Source of the DNA: Candidatus Ornithospirochaeta avicola
GTDB taxonomy: Bacteria > Spirochaetota > Spirochaetia > Sphaerochaetales > Sphaerochaetaceae
Assembly: GCA_019113245.1 (NCBI GenBank)
Contig: DXHU01000005.1
Location: 1-64,000 of the forward strand
Direction of reading: 5' to 3'
Length of the DNA stretch: 64,000 bases
Both the position numbers and the translations under genes were made by a program. Positions 1-7,658 of the stretch are shown here, piece after piece. The number at the start of each line of letters is the position of its first letter. Within the stretch, counting starts at the first letter, position 1. The notes under the pieces are model-generated. The model made no database searches, had not been told where the DNA came from, and saw nothing but the letters and a program-made list of their open reading frames with translations.

Positions 1-173
1 AAAGAACTTCTTTAACATCAAATCCTACCTCTATATTACTAAATTACAACACCGCTGATTATAAAGCAATCGCAGAGAAAGTATTTTGTGTGTATTTGAT
101 GGCTAGAAAAAATAAGTCAAAGATGTAATAACCCTTTTTCCGAAGCAAATATTCGCAAATATTGAGATAAAAT
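1..173. other. Leading stretch without a recognised gene
   Basis: No complete gene is visible. Frame 2 is open from the window edge to a TGA near base 58 and reads like protein (it contains KNFFNIKSY), so this may be the last residues of a + strand gene truncated by the window. Another frame is open from base 3 to a TAA at about 129. Neither can be assigned. Confidence 0.3.
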
Positions 174-237
174 AAGGTACTACAAATATTTACAGGAATT
201 ATTCCCGGTTAGAAATACCTGTCACTTGTAGTACCTT
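174..237. repeat. Large inverted repeat downstream of the transposase
   Basis: AAGGTACTACAA at 174-185 is exactly complementary to TTGTAGTACCTT at 226-237, with an inner ACAGG/CCTGT pairing. The hairpin lies just beyond the minus-strand transposase stop. It could be a transcription terminator or part of the IS end. The bases following it are only weakly T-rich. Confidence 0.6.
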
Positions 238-260
238 CTAAGAAAAATATTGAAAATATT

Positions 261-2117
261 TTAATTCTTTGGTTTCGCACTAAGAGATCTCATTTCATTT
301 GCTGTGTACCAGAGCTTAGTGAGATCTATGCCCATTGAGTTTCCAATTATCTCCATGTTCCTGCTTGTTACTATGTTTCTGTACACTCCAGGAGAGATTT
401 CCGCCACGATGGACTGGCGAACAGCATCAAGTACTTCAGAATGGTTTAATTTGTTTCCAGTCTGTCTCTCCAATAGCCTTACAATAAGCAAAGCTATGAA
501 GCATGTGGTGAAATGAGCTCTTATGCTGCTTTCTTTCCTTACATATATGGGTCTTGTGGAAAGGAACGACTTCGTAATCTTGAAGGTCTCCTCTATCTCC
601 CATAGCCCCCTGTACATGTCGATTATGGTCATCGCATACACATCCTTGTTGAGCTGAAAAAAGTTGTCACTTCTGAACCTGTATTCACCTTTCCAGGGCT
701 TTTCATCATCATCTCTGCCTATTACGTTGCTTCTTATGATGTAGTAGCCGTCAAGTGCTTCCGCCTCTCGAAGCCTCTCTCTATCCAGCTCCACTATGTA
801 TTCCATGTCGTCCCTTACAGCTCCGTCTCTCGGGTCTACGGGAATCTTCTTAAGAAGTCCCTTTACGTTGTAGTCATCGAACACCTTCGGGTTCTTCATG
901 ACCTTTTCGAGCGCTTCGTATCTCTGCTTTCTTGCTCTGTCCGCATACTTCTTGGACCAGAAAACAATCTGGACTTCATTGTACTCGACAGTGCATGTCT
1001 TCTTGTCCCCCTCTCCGCGGTAGGTCACTCCGCTGCGTTTCATAGGTACAATTCTTTCCTTGTACTTGAATACGACTTCGCTGTTCTTGTCACCACCCAT
1101 TGTGGCATTGTAACCGGAAGGGTCATGGAGAAACTCCATGATGTCCTTGTCCTGCTTCTTCCTTGGACTGTCCGAGATGACGTATCCGCAACCGTGGGAA
1201 AGGATGTGGACTATGTTGTCATGGCTCATCATTCCCTTGTCTGCAACATAGATTATCTTCTTCATACCGTAATCATCCGTTGTCTTGTTCATCATAGGAA
1301 TGAATGTAGTGACATCATTGTTGTTGCCTGGAAATATTCCGTATGTGACGGGAAGACCATCACCATCCATGAACAGTCCCATCTGAATGATTGGCTCCGG
1401 CCTGTGCTCCTTGCAGACACCTCTTCTGCGTAGTCCTCCATCGACTGCATTGTCAGGATCATCAATCTCGCAATAGTAGTTCGTCACATCGTAATACATA
1501 AGAGATGTATCTCTCCCTGTTTTACGTTTTATTACTTCGTTCAGATGCAGCAATACCTCCTCAGAACTGCCACCGATGAACTCAAGTGCATTGTAGACAT
1601 CATCGTCTGTGGGTTTTGAATTGCCTAACTTGAAATGTTTCAGCTGCTGCCAGGTTGCAAGTTTCGAACCCGGACATATTATCCTTCCGATGACAAGAAG
1701 CTTGTAGATTACCTCCATGCCGGACCTTATCCCCCAGCTCTTCCTTTTCCTAGCAAGAAAGTCGTCAAGTTCAAGCATATGGTAGAGGCGTAGAAGAGGC
1801 ATCTGTCCCAGATGGAGATAGTTGTCGTACTTCCCGTCTTCCATGCCTTCAACACTAAAGTCCACATGTGCATTCAGGTCTACTTTTATAGGATCAACAA
1901 GCTTCTGCTCGTCTTTTCTTGCCTTTTCCTCTTCAGTACGCCTTCTAGCAACCTCCTTGAAGTGTGCAATAGGGTCATCATATATCTTCTCGAGCTCCGA
2001 AAGGTTTCCGAAGCACTCAATCGCCTTTGTTGTCGTGTATTTAGCACCCGGCTTCTTGATGGTTTTCACAAGATAAAGCTTCTTGTCGGTCTTTGTTGGT
2101 ATTACTTTCAGTCTCAT
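261..2117 (-). CDS. IS1634 family transposase
   Basis: A 618-residue DDE transposase of the IS4 superfamily. The N-terminal part has the DDPIAHF signature shared with the other transposase of this window. The catalytic residues appear in order: the first Asp in MYYDVTNYY, the second in YVADKGM, and the Glu in the YRGLWEIEETFKITK segment that corresponds to the Y-R-E-K signature of IS4 enzymes. The protein is full length with no frameshift, so it may be active. The ATG at 2117 follows AAGGAAC. The gene is isolated, with a tRNA pair to its right and no passenger genes. The two transposases are clearly relatives but diverged, so the two insertions are of different IS types. Confidence 0.9.
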   Translation of the reverse strand: MRLKVIPTKTDKKLYLVKTIKKPGAKYTTTKAIECFGNLSELEKIYDDPIAHFKEVARRRTEEEKARKDEQKLVDPIKVDLNAHVDFSVEGMEDGKYDNYLHLGQMPLLRLYHMLELDDFLARKRKSWGIRSGMEVIYKLLVIGRIICPGSKLATWQQLKHFKLGNSKPTDDDVYNALEFIGGSSEEVLLHLNEVIKRKTGRDTSLMYYDVTNYYCEIDDPDNAVDGGLRRRGVCKEHRPEPIIQMGLFMDGDGLPVTYGIFPGNNNDVTTFIPMMNKTTDDYGMKKIIYVADKGMMSHDNIVHILSHGCGYVISDSPRKKQDKDIMEFLHDPSGYNATMGGDKNSEVVFKYKERIVPMKRSGVTYRGEGDKKTCTVEYNEVQIVFWSKKYADRARKQRYEALEKVMKNPKVFDDYNVKGLLKKIPVDPRDGAVRDDMEYIVELDRERLREAEALDGYYIIRSNVIGRDDDEKPWKGEYRFRSDNFFQLNKDVYAMTIIDMYRGLWEIEETFKITKSFLSTRPIYVRKESSIRAHFTTCFIALLIVRLLERQTGNKLNHSEVLDAVRQSIVAEISPGVYRNIVTSRNMEIIGNSMGIDLTKLWYTANEMRSLSAKPKN

Positions 2118-2291
2118 TTTAAGTTCCTTTTATACAAACGTACGCAACAAGTACGTATTATATTATAACTTAACAAATGACAAAAAACAAGTCCCTATTT
2201 CTAGGAACTTAAATAATTTATAAAAATTTATGCTAATTACCTAACTTCGGAACCATGGAGGAAAAATCTGTATATTTAATTTAAAATGTAC

Positions 2292-2320
2292 TTGACGCTT
2301 TTTTTTGAATAAGTTAGTAT
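2292..2320 (+). promoter_or_regulatory. Sigma-70 promoter for the tRNA-Leu/tRNA-Met pair
   Basis: TTGACG at 2292-2297 and TAGTAT at 2315-2320 are separated by 17 bases. The predicted start lies about 20 bases before tRNA-Leu. Confidence 0.65.
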
Positions 2321-2347
2321 AGCCAAGGTTGAAAGCAAACCGGTTAT

Positions 2348-2431
2348 GCGGTCGTGGTGGAATTGGTAGACACGCTAGCTTGAGGTGCTAGTGGGCGAAA
2401 GCTCTTGGAGATTCGAGTTCTCTCGGCCGCA
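2348..2431 (+). tRNA. tRNA-Leu (GAG)
   Basis: The acceptor arm GCGGTCG pairs with CGGCCGC, with one G-U. The long variable arm marks a class II tRNA. The anticodon loop CTTGAGG gives anticodon GAG. The discriminator is A and the CCA end is not encoded. Confidence 0.95.
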
Positions 2432-2435
2432 ATAA

Positions 2436-2468
2436 AAGAAGCATACAAAAGTGCTTCTTGTTTTTTTT
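2436..2468 (+). terminator. Hairpin with T-run between the two tRNAs
   Basis: AAGAAGCA and TGCTTCTT form an 8-bp stem with an 8-base loop, followed by GTTTTTTTT. It sits directly after tRNA-Leu. It could terminate or act as a processing hairpin, since no separate promoter is visible for tRNA-Met in the few bases left. Confidence 0.75.
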
Positions 2469-2473
2469 AAACT

Positions 2474-2546
2474 GGCAAGATAGCTCAGTTGGTAGAGCAA
2501 CCGGCTCATATCCGGTCGGTCGGGGGTCCGAGTCCCTCTCTTGCTA
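2474..2546 (+). tRNA. tRNA-Met (CAT)
   Basis: The acceptor GGCAAGA pairs with TCTTGCT, with a G-U closing pair. The D-loop is AGCTCAGTTGGTAGAGC. The anticodon stem ACCGG/CCGGT encloses CTCATAT, giving anticodon CAT. A CAT anticodon can also belong to an Ile tRNA modified at C34; sequence alone does not settle this, but elongator Met is the simpler reading. Confidence 0.9.
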
Positions 2547-2551
2547 AATGG

Positions 2552-2577
2552 CCTTACTAGAAAGTAAGGTTTTTTTT
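2552..2577 (+). terminator. Rho-independent terminator after tRNA-Met
   Basis: CCTTACT and AGTAAGG pair around the loop AGAA and are followed by eight T residues. Confidence 0.85.
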
Positions 2578-2597
2578 GTACCTATAGGATATTGATT

Positions 2598-4178
2598 ATG
2601 AAGAACAGATTTTACCCGCTGACAGTAAGAGGTCTTATTACAGGAATTCTTGGTCTAATTGTAATAACAACAAGCAGTATGTATACAGCACTTAAAATGG
2701 GAGCTCTTCCATGGCCGACTGTATTTGTAACTGTTGTTTCGATGGCAGTTCTGTCTAAAGCAAAGGGTTCCACTCTGCAGGAAATCAACTGCACTCATAC
2801 ACTTATGAGCGCCGGAGCCATGGTTGCTGGAGGACTTGCATTCACTCTTCCCGGTCTCTGGATGATAAACCCGTCATCAGAACTTTCTCTTTTCTCTGTT
2901 ATTGTTGTATCTGTTACAGGAGCAATACTCGGCACACTTTTTACAAGCCTCAACAGAAAGCATCTGATAGAAGAGGAAAAGCTTCCATATCCTATGGGAA
3001 ATGCCGCATACAACACTCTCACATGCACAAAGGACAGGACAGGAGCGCTGACTCTCTTTTCTTCAATGGGAGGCTCTGTTCTCTTTACACTCATTAGGGA
3101 TGCCTGGGGAAAAATTCCATCTGTACTTACAGTTTTTTCAGGCAATGCATATTTTCCTGCCCTTCAGGTATGGGTATCCCCTATGGCGCTCGGAATCGGT
3201 GCTGTAATCGGGCCTGTTCTTGCCGGCATGTGGTTCCTGGGCATGGTCCTGGGGTATTATGTCATAACGCCGGTTGGAACATATTTCTTCGGCTCTGAGC
3301 TTACAAATGCATTCCGTAACGATCTTGGAATAGGTCTTATGATCGGAACAGGAATAGGCATCTTTATCAAGGCAATATATTCCATTTTTAAGAAGATGGT
3401 AAAAAAGGAAAACAGGAAAGCATTTGATAAAAACAAGGCATTTATGTTCCTCATTATCTGTCTGCTGAGCATCACTGTTCTTGCTCTTCTGACAGAAATA
3501 ACGATTGCAGAGGCAATACTGCTCATTCCGGGGATATACCTTGCAACATACCTTTCTGCAATGCTTACAGGACAGACAGGAGTCAACCCGATGGAGGTGT
3601 TTGCAATTCTCGTTCTCCTTTTTGTTGCCGCTGTTGTCAGTTCAACCCTGACTTCTCTCTTCTTGATTGCTGCAACAGTTGCTGTCGCAGCAGGCCTCAC
3701 TGGCGATGTCATGAATGACCTTAAAAGCGGCTATATGCTCAAGACTCCGGTTCACAGCCAGCTAGTAGGAGAGGGAATAGGGGGAGTAATCGGTGCTGTA
3801 GTCGCATCCTTAGTTCTTTTTGCGCTCAAGGGCGCATACGGATCATTTGGTGCAGGAACTCTGCTTCCAGCACCTCAGGCAAGTGCAGTCTCTCTCATGG
3901 TTTCTGGGCTCAGCAGTATCCCGGGCTTTGTCTTTGGCCTTTTTATCGGAGCTCTTCTTTATCTGCTCAATGCTCCATCAGCAACTCTCGGGCTTGGTGT
4001 GTATCTAGCAACCAACATCTCATCGATAATGGGTCTTGGTGCACTATGTGCCTTCATCTTCAGAAAGACAATAAAAGACAGGGAGAAATGCGACAGCAAC
4101 ATATCTCTTGTCTCCTCAGGCTTTCTTGGAGGAGAAGGAATTACAGGTGTCCTGATAGCAATAGCAAGTATGTTCTGA
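2598..4178 (+). CDS. OPT family oligopeptide/metal-chelate transporter
   Basis: About 526 residues and almost entirely hydrophobic, with many predicted membrane helices. The opening resembles OPT family members (a Pro-Leu-rich start with TALKMGALPWPTVF and the GTLFTSLNRKHLIEEEKLPYP loop, whose LPYP element is typical). OPT proteins import small peptides or iron/nickel chelates by proton symport; the substrate here cannot be told. A TTG at 2592 is in frame, but AGGA at 2586-2589 is better spaced for the ATG at 2598. The gene stands alone and faces the convergent FAH-family gene six bases past its stop. Confidence 0.8.
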   Translation: MKNRFYPLTVRGLITGILGLIVITTSSMYTALKMGALPWPTVFVTVVSMAVLSKAKGSTLQEINCTHTLMSAGAMVAGGLAFTLPGLWMINPSSELSLFSVIVVSVTGAILGTLFTSLNRKHLIEEEKLPYPMGNAAYNTLTCTKDRTGALTLFSSMGGSVLFTLIRDAWGKIPSVLTVFSGNAYFPALQVWVSPMALGIGAVIGPVLAGMWFLGMVLGYYVITPVGTYFFGSELTNAFRNDLGIGLMIGTGIGIFIKAIYSIFKKMVKKENRKAFDKNKAFMFLIICLLSITVLALLTEITIAEAILLIPGIYLATYLSAMLTGQTGVNPMEVFAILVLLFVAAVVSSTLTSLFLIAATVAVAAGLTGDVMNDLKSGYMLKTPVHSQLVGEGIGGVIGAVVASLVLFALKGAYGSFGAGTLLPAPQASAVSLMVSGLSSIPGFVFGLFIGALLYLLNAPSATLGLGVYLATNISSIMGLGALCAFIFRKTIKDREKCDSNISLVSSGFLGGEGITGVLIAIASMF

Positions 4179-4184
4179 GCTTTT

Positions 4185-4934
4185 TCAGTTGTAATTGACA
4201 AGCTCTCCCAGGCTTTCAATCCTGCAGATTATCTCGTCCCCTTTCTTCATTGGGCTGACTCCCTTCGGTGTTCCTGTAAGGATTACATCATAGCGCTCAA
4301 GAGTCATGCACTTTGAAAGGTATGAGACAAGATATCTGACGGGAAAGATGAGATGGCTTGTCCTGTCATCCTGCATCACCTTCCCGTTCAGTATGCTCTG
4401 GATTCTGAGGTCATCAGGATCAACTTCGTCTGAAATATATGGTCCAATGGGAAGAAAGGTGTCAAAACCCTTGCATATCGTCCACTGACCTGTCTTTTCC
4501 TGCAGGTCACGTGCAGTAACATCGTTTGCAATTGTGTAGCCGAGGATGTATTTGTCCACATCACTTTCACTTATGTTCCTGCATCTGTCTTTTATCACAA
4601 CGCAGAGCTCAGCTTCATATTCAACACGCTCAGATAAAGATGGGTGCTCAATCCTGCCAAACGGATCTAAAAGCGCTGTGGATGGCTTGAGAAATACAAC
4701 TGGCTTTTCTGGCCGAATGAAATCAAGCTCCTTTATGTGCTCACTGTAATTAAGTCCTATGCACAGGGCTTTTTTGAAAACAACAGGAGAAAGAAGAGTT
4801 GAGTCTTTAAGCTCAACTGTCTCATCTGTAAGAGGGGAAAAGTAGTCATCTGAAAAAAGCTGGGCTTTTCCATCCCCGACAATCCTGGCATATCTTATGC
4901 TTTCATCTCTGAGCTTTATTCTTATCAGTTTCAT
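4185..4934 (-). CDS. Fumarylacetoacetate hydrolase (FAH) family protein
   Basis: 249 residues with the compact FAH fold of bacterial 2-hydroxyhepta-2,4-diene-1,7-dioate isomerase/acylpyruvase-type enzymes. Visible signatures are CIGLNYSEHIKE, PVVFLKPSTALLDP and the metal-binding segment VEYEAELCVVIKD, followed by GYTIANDVTARDLQ and a C-terminal LTGTPKGVSPMKKGD. These Mg-dependent cytosolic enzymes cleave or decarboxylate C-C bonds of keto acids; the exact substrate is unknown, and no catabolic partners are next to it. It overlaps the upstream GNAT gene by four bases, so the two are probably co-transcribed and translationally coupled. Confidence 0.82.
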   Translation of the reverse strand: MKLIRIKLRDESIRYARIVGDGKAQLFSDDYFSPLTDETVELKDSTLLSPVVFKKALCIGLNYSEHIKELDFIRPEKPVVFLKPSTALLDPFGRIEHPSLSERVEYEAELCVVIKDRCRNISESDVDKYILGYTIANDVTARDLQEKTGQWTICKGFDTFLPIGPYISDEVDPDDLRIQSILNGKVMQDDRTSHLIFPVRYLVSYLSKCMTLERYDVILTGTPKGVSPMKKGDEIICRIESLGELVNYN

Positions 4935-5647
4935 CCTTCTTTTCTCCTTGCTTTAACAAATTCTCCAAGATTTTCAAATCCTGCTTTTATATATACATTG
5001 TCCTGAATATTATAGTCCGAAAAGAGAAAAAGAGGTGAGCTGTTTTTCTGAAAATGCATGAAAGATACTTTCTTTAAAAGAGCAGTGCATAATCCCTTTC
5101 CTCTGTACTCAGGCTTTGTCATTGCTGAGAATATGAGTGAGCCGTGGATTGTGATGCTGGAAATTATCTCATCCATATCTTTTACAGCATAAATCTTATA
5201 GTCTTTCCGCTTAAGCAGATCCATTTTGCGCTTTTTGTAATTATTTTCATCCTCATCTGCTTCAAAGCATCTTTTTTCAAGAGAATAAAGGCTTTTAATT
5301 TCCTTGTCTGCCGAAAGCTCTGAAATAGATATGTCATTTTCATCTTCCCCGGGCTTTTTTGTGAATCTCAATAAATTGGAGACATTTATATCATAAGAGG
5401 AGAGGGAATGGAGGAAAGGCTTTATGTCAGAAAGAGGGGAGTATATGATTTTCGGTTTTGCTTTTTTTATAAGGAAATCTATTTTCTTCTCTTTCTTTCC
5501 CTCTGGATTGAAAATCAGAAATGAGAAATCCGCAACAGAAAGAAGAGCAGATGCGTCAAAGTCATAGAGCTTCACATTCTCCCTTTCAAGATATGAAAGG
5601 AAGAAGTGATAGCGTCCGTTGATGCTGTATGAGTCAAAGCGTCTCAT
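4931..5647 (-). CDS. GNAT-type N-acetyltransferase
   Basis: 238 residues. The C-terminal half is a GNAT domain with the acetyl-CoA binding segment YRGKGLCTALLKK and a following SDYNIQDNVYIKAGFENLGEF, typical of the end of the fold. The N-terminal 100 residues are not recognised and look like a poorly conserved second domain. The substrate is unknown. The start overlaps the end of hflC by 14 bases and the stop overlaps the FAH-family gene, placing it in the middle of an hflK-hflC-GNAT-FAH transcription unit. Confidence 0.72.
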   Translation of the reverse strand: MRRFDSYSINGRYHFFLSYLERENVKLYDFDASALLSVADFSFLIFNPEGKKEKKIDFLIKKAKPKIIYSPLSDIKPFLHSLSSYDINVSNLLRFTKKPGEDENDISISELSADKEIKSLYSLEKRCFEADEDENNYKKRKMDLLKRKDYKIYAVKDMDEIISSITIHGSLIFSAMTKPEYRGKGLCTALLKKVSFMHFQKNSSPLFLFSDYNIQDNVYIKAGFENLGEFVKARRKEG

Positions 5648-6620
5648 CGGAGAAAAGGAAATAATTGAAATAAGGGGACGAAGTTGTTATTGTCATATCC
5701 TTGTCGACAAGTGTTTTCTTGTAAGACTCCAGGCTTGTCCAGAGGCGGAAGAACTCCTCATTCTTCGAATATGCTTCAGAATATATTCTGGATGCTTGCT
5801 TATCTGCCTCACCCTTGATCTTCTCGCTCTGGCTGTAAGCTTCTGAGAGGATTGTCATCTTGTCATTCTCGCTCTTTCCCTGCCAGGTTGCAAGCTGACC
5901 GCGTCCGAATGCACGGTATGCTTCGGCAATCTGGTTTCTTTCCTTGATCATTCTTGTATAGACGCTTTCAGTCAGATCATCAGAATACCTAATCTGACGG
6001 ATGATTATATCCTCAAGCTCTATGCCGTAGACCTCCGTAAGGGGCTTTGCCTCTTCAAGCATGATGTTCGATAGCCCTTCTCGGCCAATCTTTATCTCCT
6101 GCTGCACTGTATTTGTCTTTGTCAGATCTCTAAGCTGGTCCTGACTCTCGATATCAACGCTCTGAAGAGTATCCTCTTCAACTGTAATCGTGTTTATTAC
6201 GTTGCTGTTCCTTACAGCCTCATTGAGATAATTCTCGCTTATAATAGTCCTTATTGTAGAATCAAGGATGTCATTAAGCCTTGCAATCGCACCGTTTGTC
6301 GTGTTGACGCTCATGTAGAACTTCTCTGCATCGCTTATTCTCCAGCGTGCAGTGGCATCCACCCATATGAACTGGTTTTCCTTTGTGGGAATGCGCTGTG
6401 CATCCCCGTCCCAAGAAAGAAGCTTGTCCGGGTATCTGACTACATTGTCAATGAAAGGCATCTTGAATCCAAGTCCTGGATTTCTGTCGACAGCGACTAT
6501 CTTTCCAAACCTTGTGATGACTGCCATTTCTCCTTCATTGAGAATATAAAACGGTCCGGAAATGACTATTATAGTAGCAAGAACTACAGCTATTACAAGA
6601 ATTGTCACTAACTTTTTCAT
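5634..6620 (-). CDS. hflC: HflC, SPFH-domain membrane protease modulator
   Basis: 328 residues. An N-terminal membrane anchor (residues about 5-25) is followed by the band-7/SPFH domain (GEMAVITRFGKIV, WVDATARWRISDAEKFY) and a long coiled region ending near TTSSPYFNYFLF, a typical HflC ending. With HflK it forms a periplasmic cage around the FtsH protease and restrains its activity on membrane proteins. The start overlaps the end of hflK by four bases, the usual hflK-hflC arrangement. Confidence 0.92.
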   Translation of the reverse strand: MKKLVTILVIAVVLATIIVISGPFYILNEGEMAVITRFGKIVAVDRNPGLGFKMPFIDNVVRYPDKLLSWDGDAQRIPTKENQFIWVDATARWRISDAEKFYMSVNTTNGAIARLNDILDSTIRTIISENYLNEAVRNSNVINTITVEEDTLQSVDIESQDQLRDLTKTNTVQQEIKIGREGLSNIMLEEAKPLTEVYGIELEDIIIRQIRYSDDLTESVYTRMIKERNQIAEAYRAFGRGQLATWQGKSENDKMTILSEAYSQSEKIKGEADKQASRIYSEAYSKNEEFFRLWTSLESYKKTLVDKDMTITTSSPYFNYFLFSDETL

Positions 6621-7582
6621 ACGCTGCCTCCAAGATTCTTGAAGGGAATGAAGGATGAGAGATCCTCATCGATTATAGTGATGTCCTTGTTGCTCTCAAG
6701 CACTTCTTCCATTGTCTCTATGTAAAGCCTTACTGCTGTTGTCTCCCTGCTGTTTTCATATTCAGAGAGGACGCTTAGGAACCTTGCGGTGTCTCCATTT
6801 GCCTGATTGACCCGCTCTGAGGCATAGCCATGAGCCTGCTGGATTATTTTCTCTGCTTCTCCCTGTGCCTCAGGAATCTGCTGGTTATAATATTCCTTGC
6901 CTTCATTTATCAACCTGTTCATGTCCTGAATAGCCTTGTTGACATCTTCAAAGGCATCCTGAACATCCCCTTCTGGCGGTACGATGTTTTGAAGCTTTAC
7001 AGTCACAATCCTTATTCCGAAATCATATTTGTCAAAAATCTCCTGCATTTTCTGCTGAGCATCGACTTCAATCTGTGTCCTGAGGTTTGTCATTACTGAA
7101 AGAATTGGAAGATCACCTACAATCTGGTTCATTACAGACTGAGATATGTCCCTTATGGTTTTTTCTTTCTCATTGACATTGAAAAGCCATGCATACGGGT
7201 CATCTATGATGTACTGGATTATCCACTCGACAGAAACGATGTTCAGATCTCCAGTGAGCATGAGAGACTCATCTGTGTTCTCATAGCTTCCGCTTAAACT
7301 TGTTCCGCTGGTGTCTGTTGCAGTATAGCCAAATGTCATGGTTTGCACGACATTTGTCTTCACGTTGTAGTTTTTCTCGATTCCGAACGGGAGTTTGAAA
7401 TTGAGACCTGCTCCCACAGTCCTAGAATACTTTCCCAGTCTGAGCACTATCGCATTTTCTGTCTGGTCTACAGAAAAGAAGCTTGTTGCAAGTGCAAGAA
7501 GAACTGCTATCACAATAATTGCAAGCACTACAAAGCGCGGTGTGACGAGGAAAGAGAAATTCCTTTTTTTATTTTCGTCCAT
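6617..7582 (-). CDS. hflK: HflK, SPFH-domain membrane protease modulator
   Basis: About 321 residues. After a short cytoplasmic tail (MDENKKRNF) come one membrane helix and an SPFH domain (VDQTENAIVLRLGKYSRTV, VEWIIQYIIDDPYAWLFNV), then a helical region with the QNIVPPEGDVQDAF element found in HflK. It is the partner of HflC in the FtsH-HflKC complex. An in-frame TTG lies at 7606, but the ATG at 7582 gives the natural HflK start; neither has a strong ribosome binding site. It is divergent from metG, whose promoter occupies 7607-7635. Confidence 0.9.
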   Translation of the reverse strand: MDENKKRNFSFLVTPRFVVLAIIVIAVLLALATSFFSVDQTENAIVLRLGKYSRTVGAGLNFKLPFGIEKNYNVKTNVVQTMTFGYTATDTSGTSLSGSYENTDESLMLTGDLNIVSVEWIIQYIIDDPYAWLFNVNEKEKTIRDISQSVMNQIVGDLPILSVMTNLRTQIEVDAQQKMQEIFDKYDFGIRIVTVKLQNIVPPEGDVQDAFEDVNKAIQDMNRLINEGKEYYNQQIPEAQGEAEKIIQQAHGYASERVNQANGDTARFLSVLSEYENSRETTAVRLYIETMEEVLESNKDITIIDEDLSSFIPFKNLGGSV

Positions 7583-7606
7583 AACTGTAAATATAGCTGA
7601 AAACAA

Positions 7607-7635
7607 TTGTTAAAAAAAGAGTATCGGGCTATAAT
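7607..7635 (+). promoter_or_regulatory. Sigma-70 promoter of metG
   Basis: TTGTTA at 7607-7612, a 17-base spacer and a perfect TATAAT at 7630-7635. The leader to the start codon would be only about 17 bases and carries AGGAG. Confidence 0.75.
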
Positions 7636-7658
7636 GCCCTTGTTTAGGAGAACTGAGA

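Larger units (their letters stand above)
174..2208 (-). mobile_element. IS1634-like insertion sequence (IS4 superfamily), approximate ends
   Basis: The element carries one transposase gene on the minus strand. Downstream of its stop is a large hairpin whose 12-bp perfect arms lie at 174-185 and 226-237, comparable to the hairpin at the matching end of the second IS of this window. A short palindrome, ACGTAC with GTACGT at 2138-2156, lies just upstream of the transposase start. I could not find convincing terminal inverted repeats: TAGAAATA at 210-217 is matched in inverse at 2196-2203, but the surrounding match is poor. The ends are therefore estimates, and no flanking duplication was seen. 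Confidence 0.5.

Noticed and set aside
1-2340. Long target duplication around the first IS
   Set aside because: No match between bases 1-200 and 2209-2340; part of the left flank may lie outside the window, so it cannot be judged.
3257-3712. Open frame antisense to the OPT transporter
   Set aside because: Arg/Ile/Val-rich shadow of membrane helices on the + strand, no start signals.
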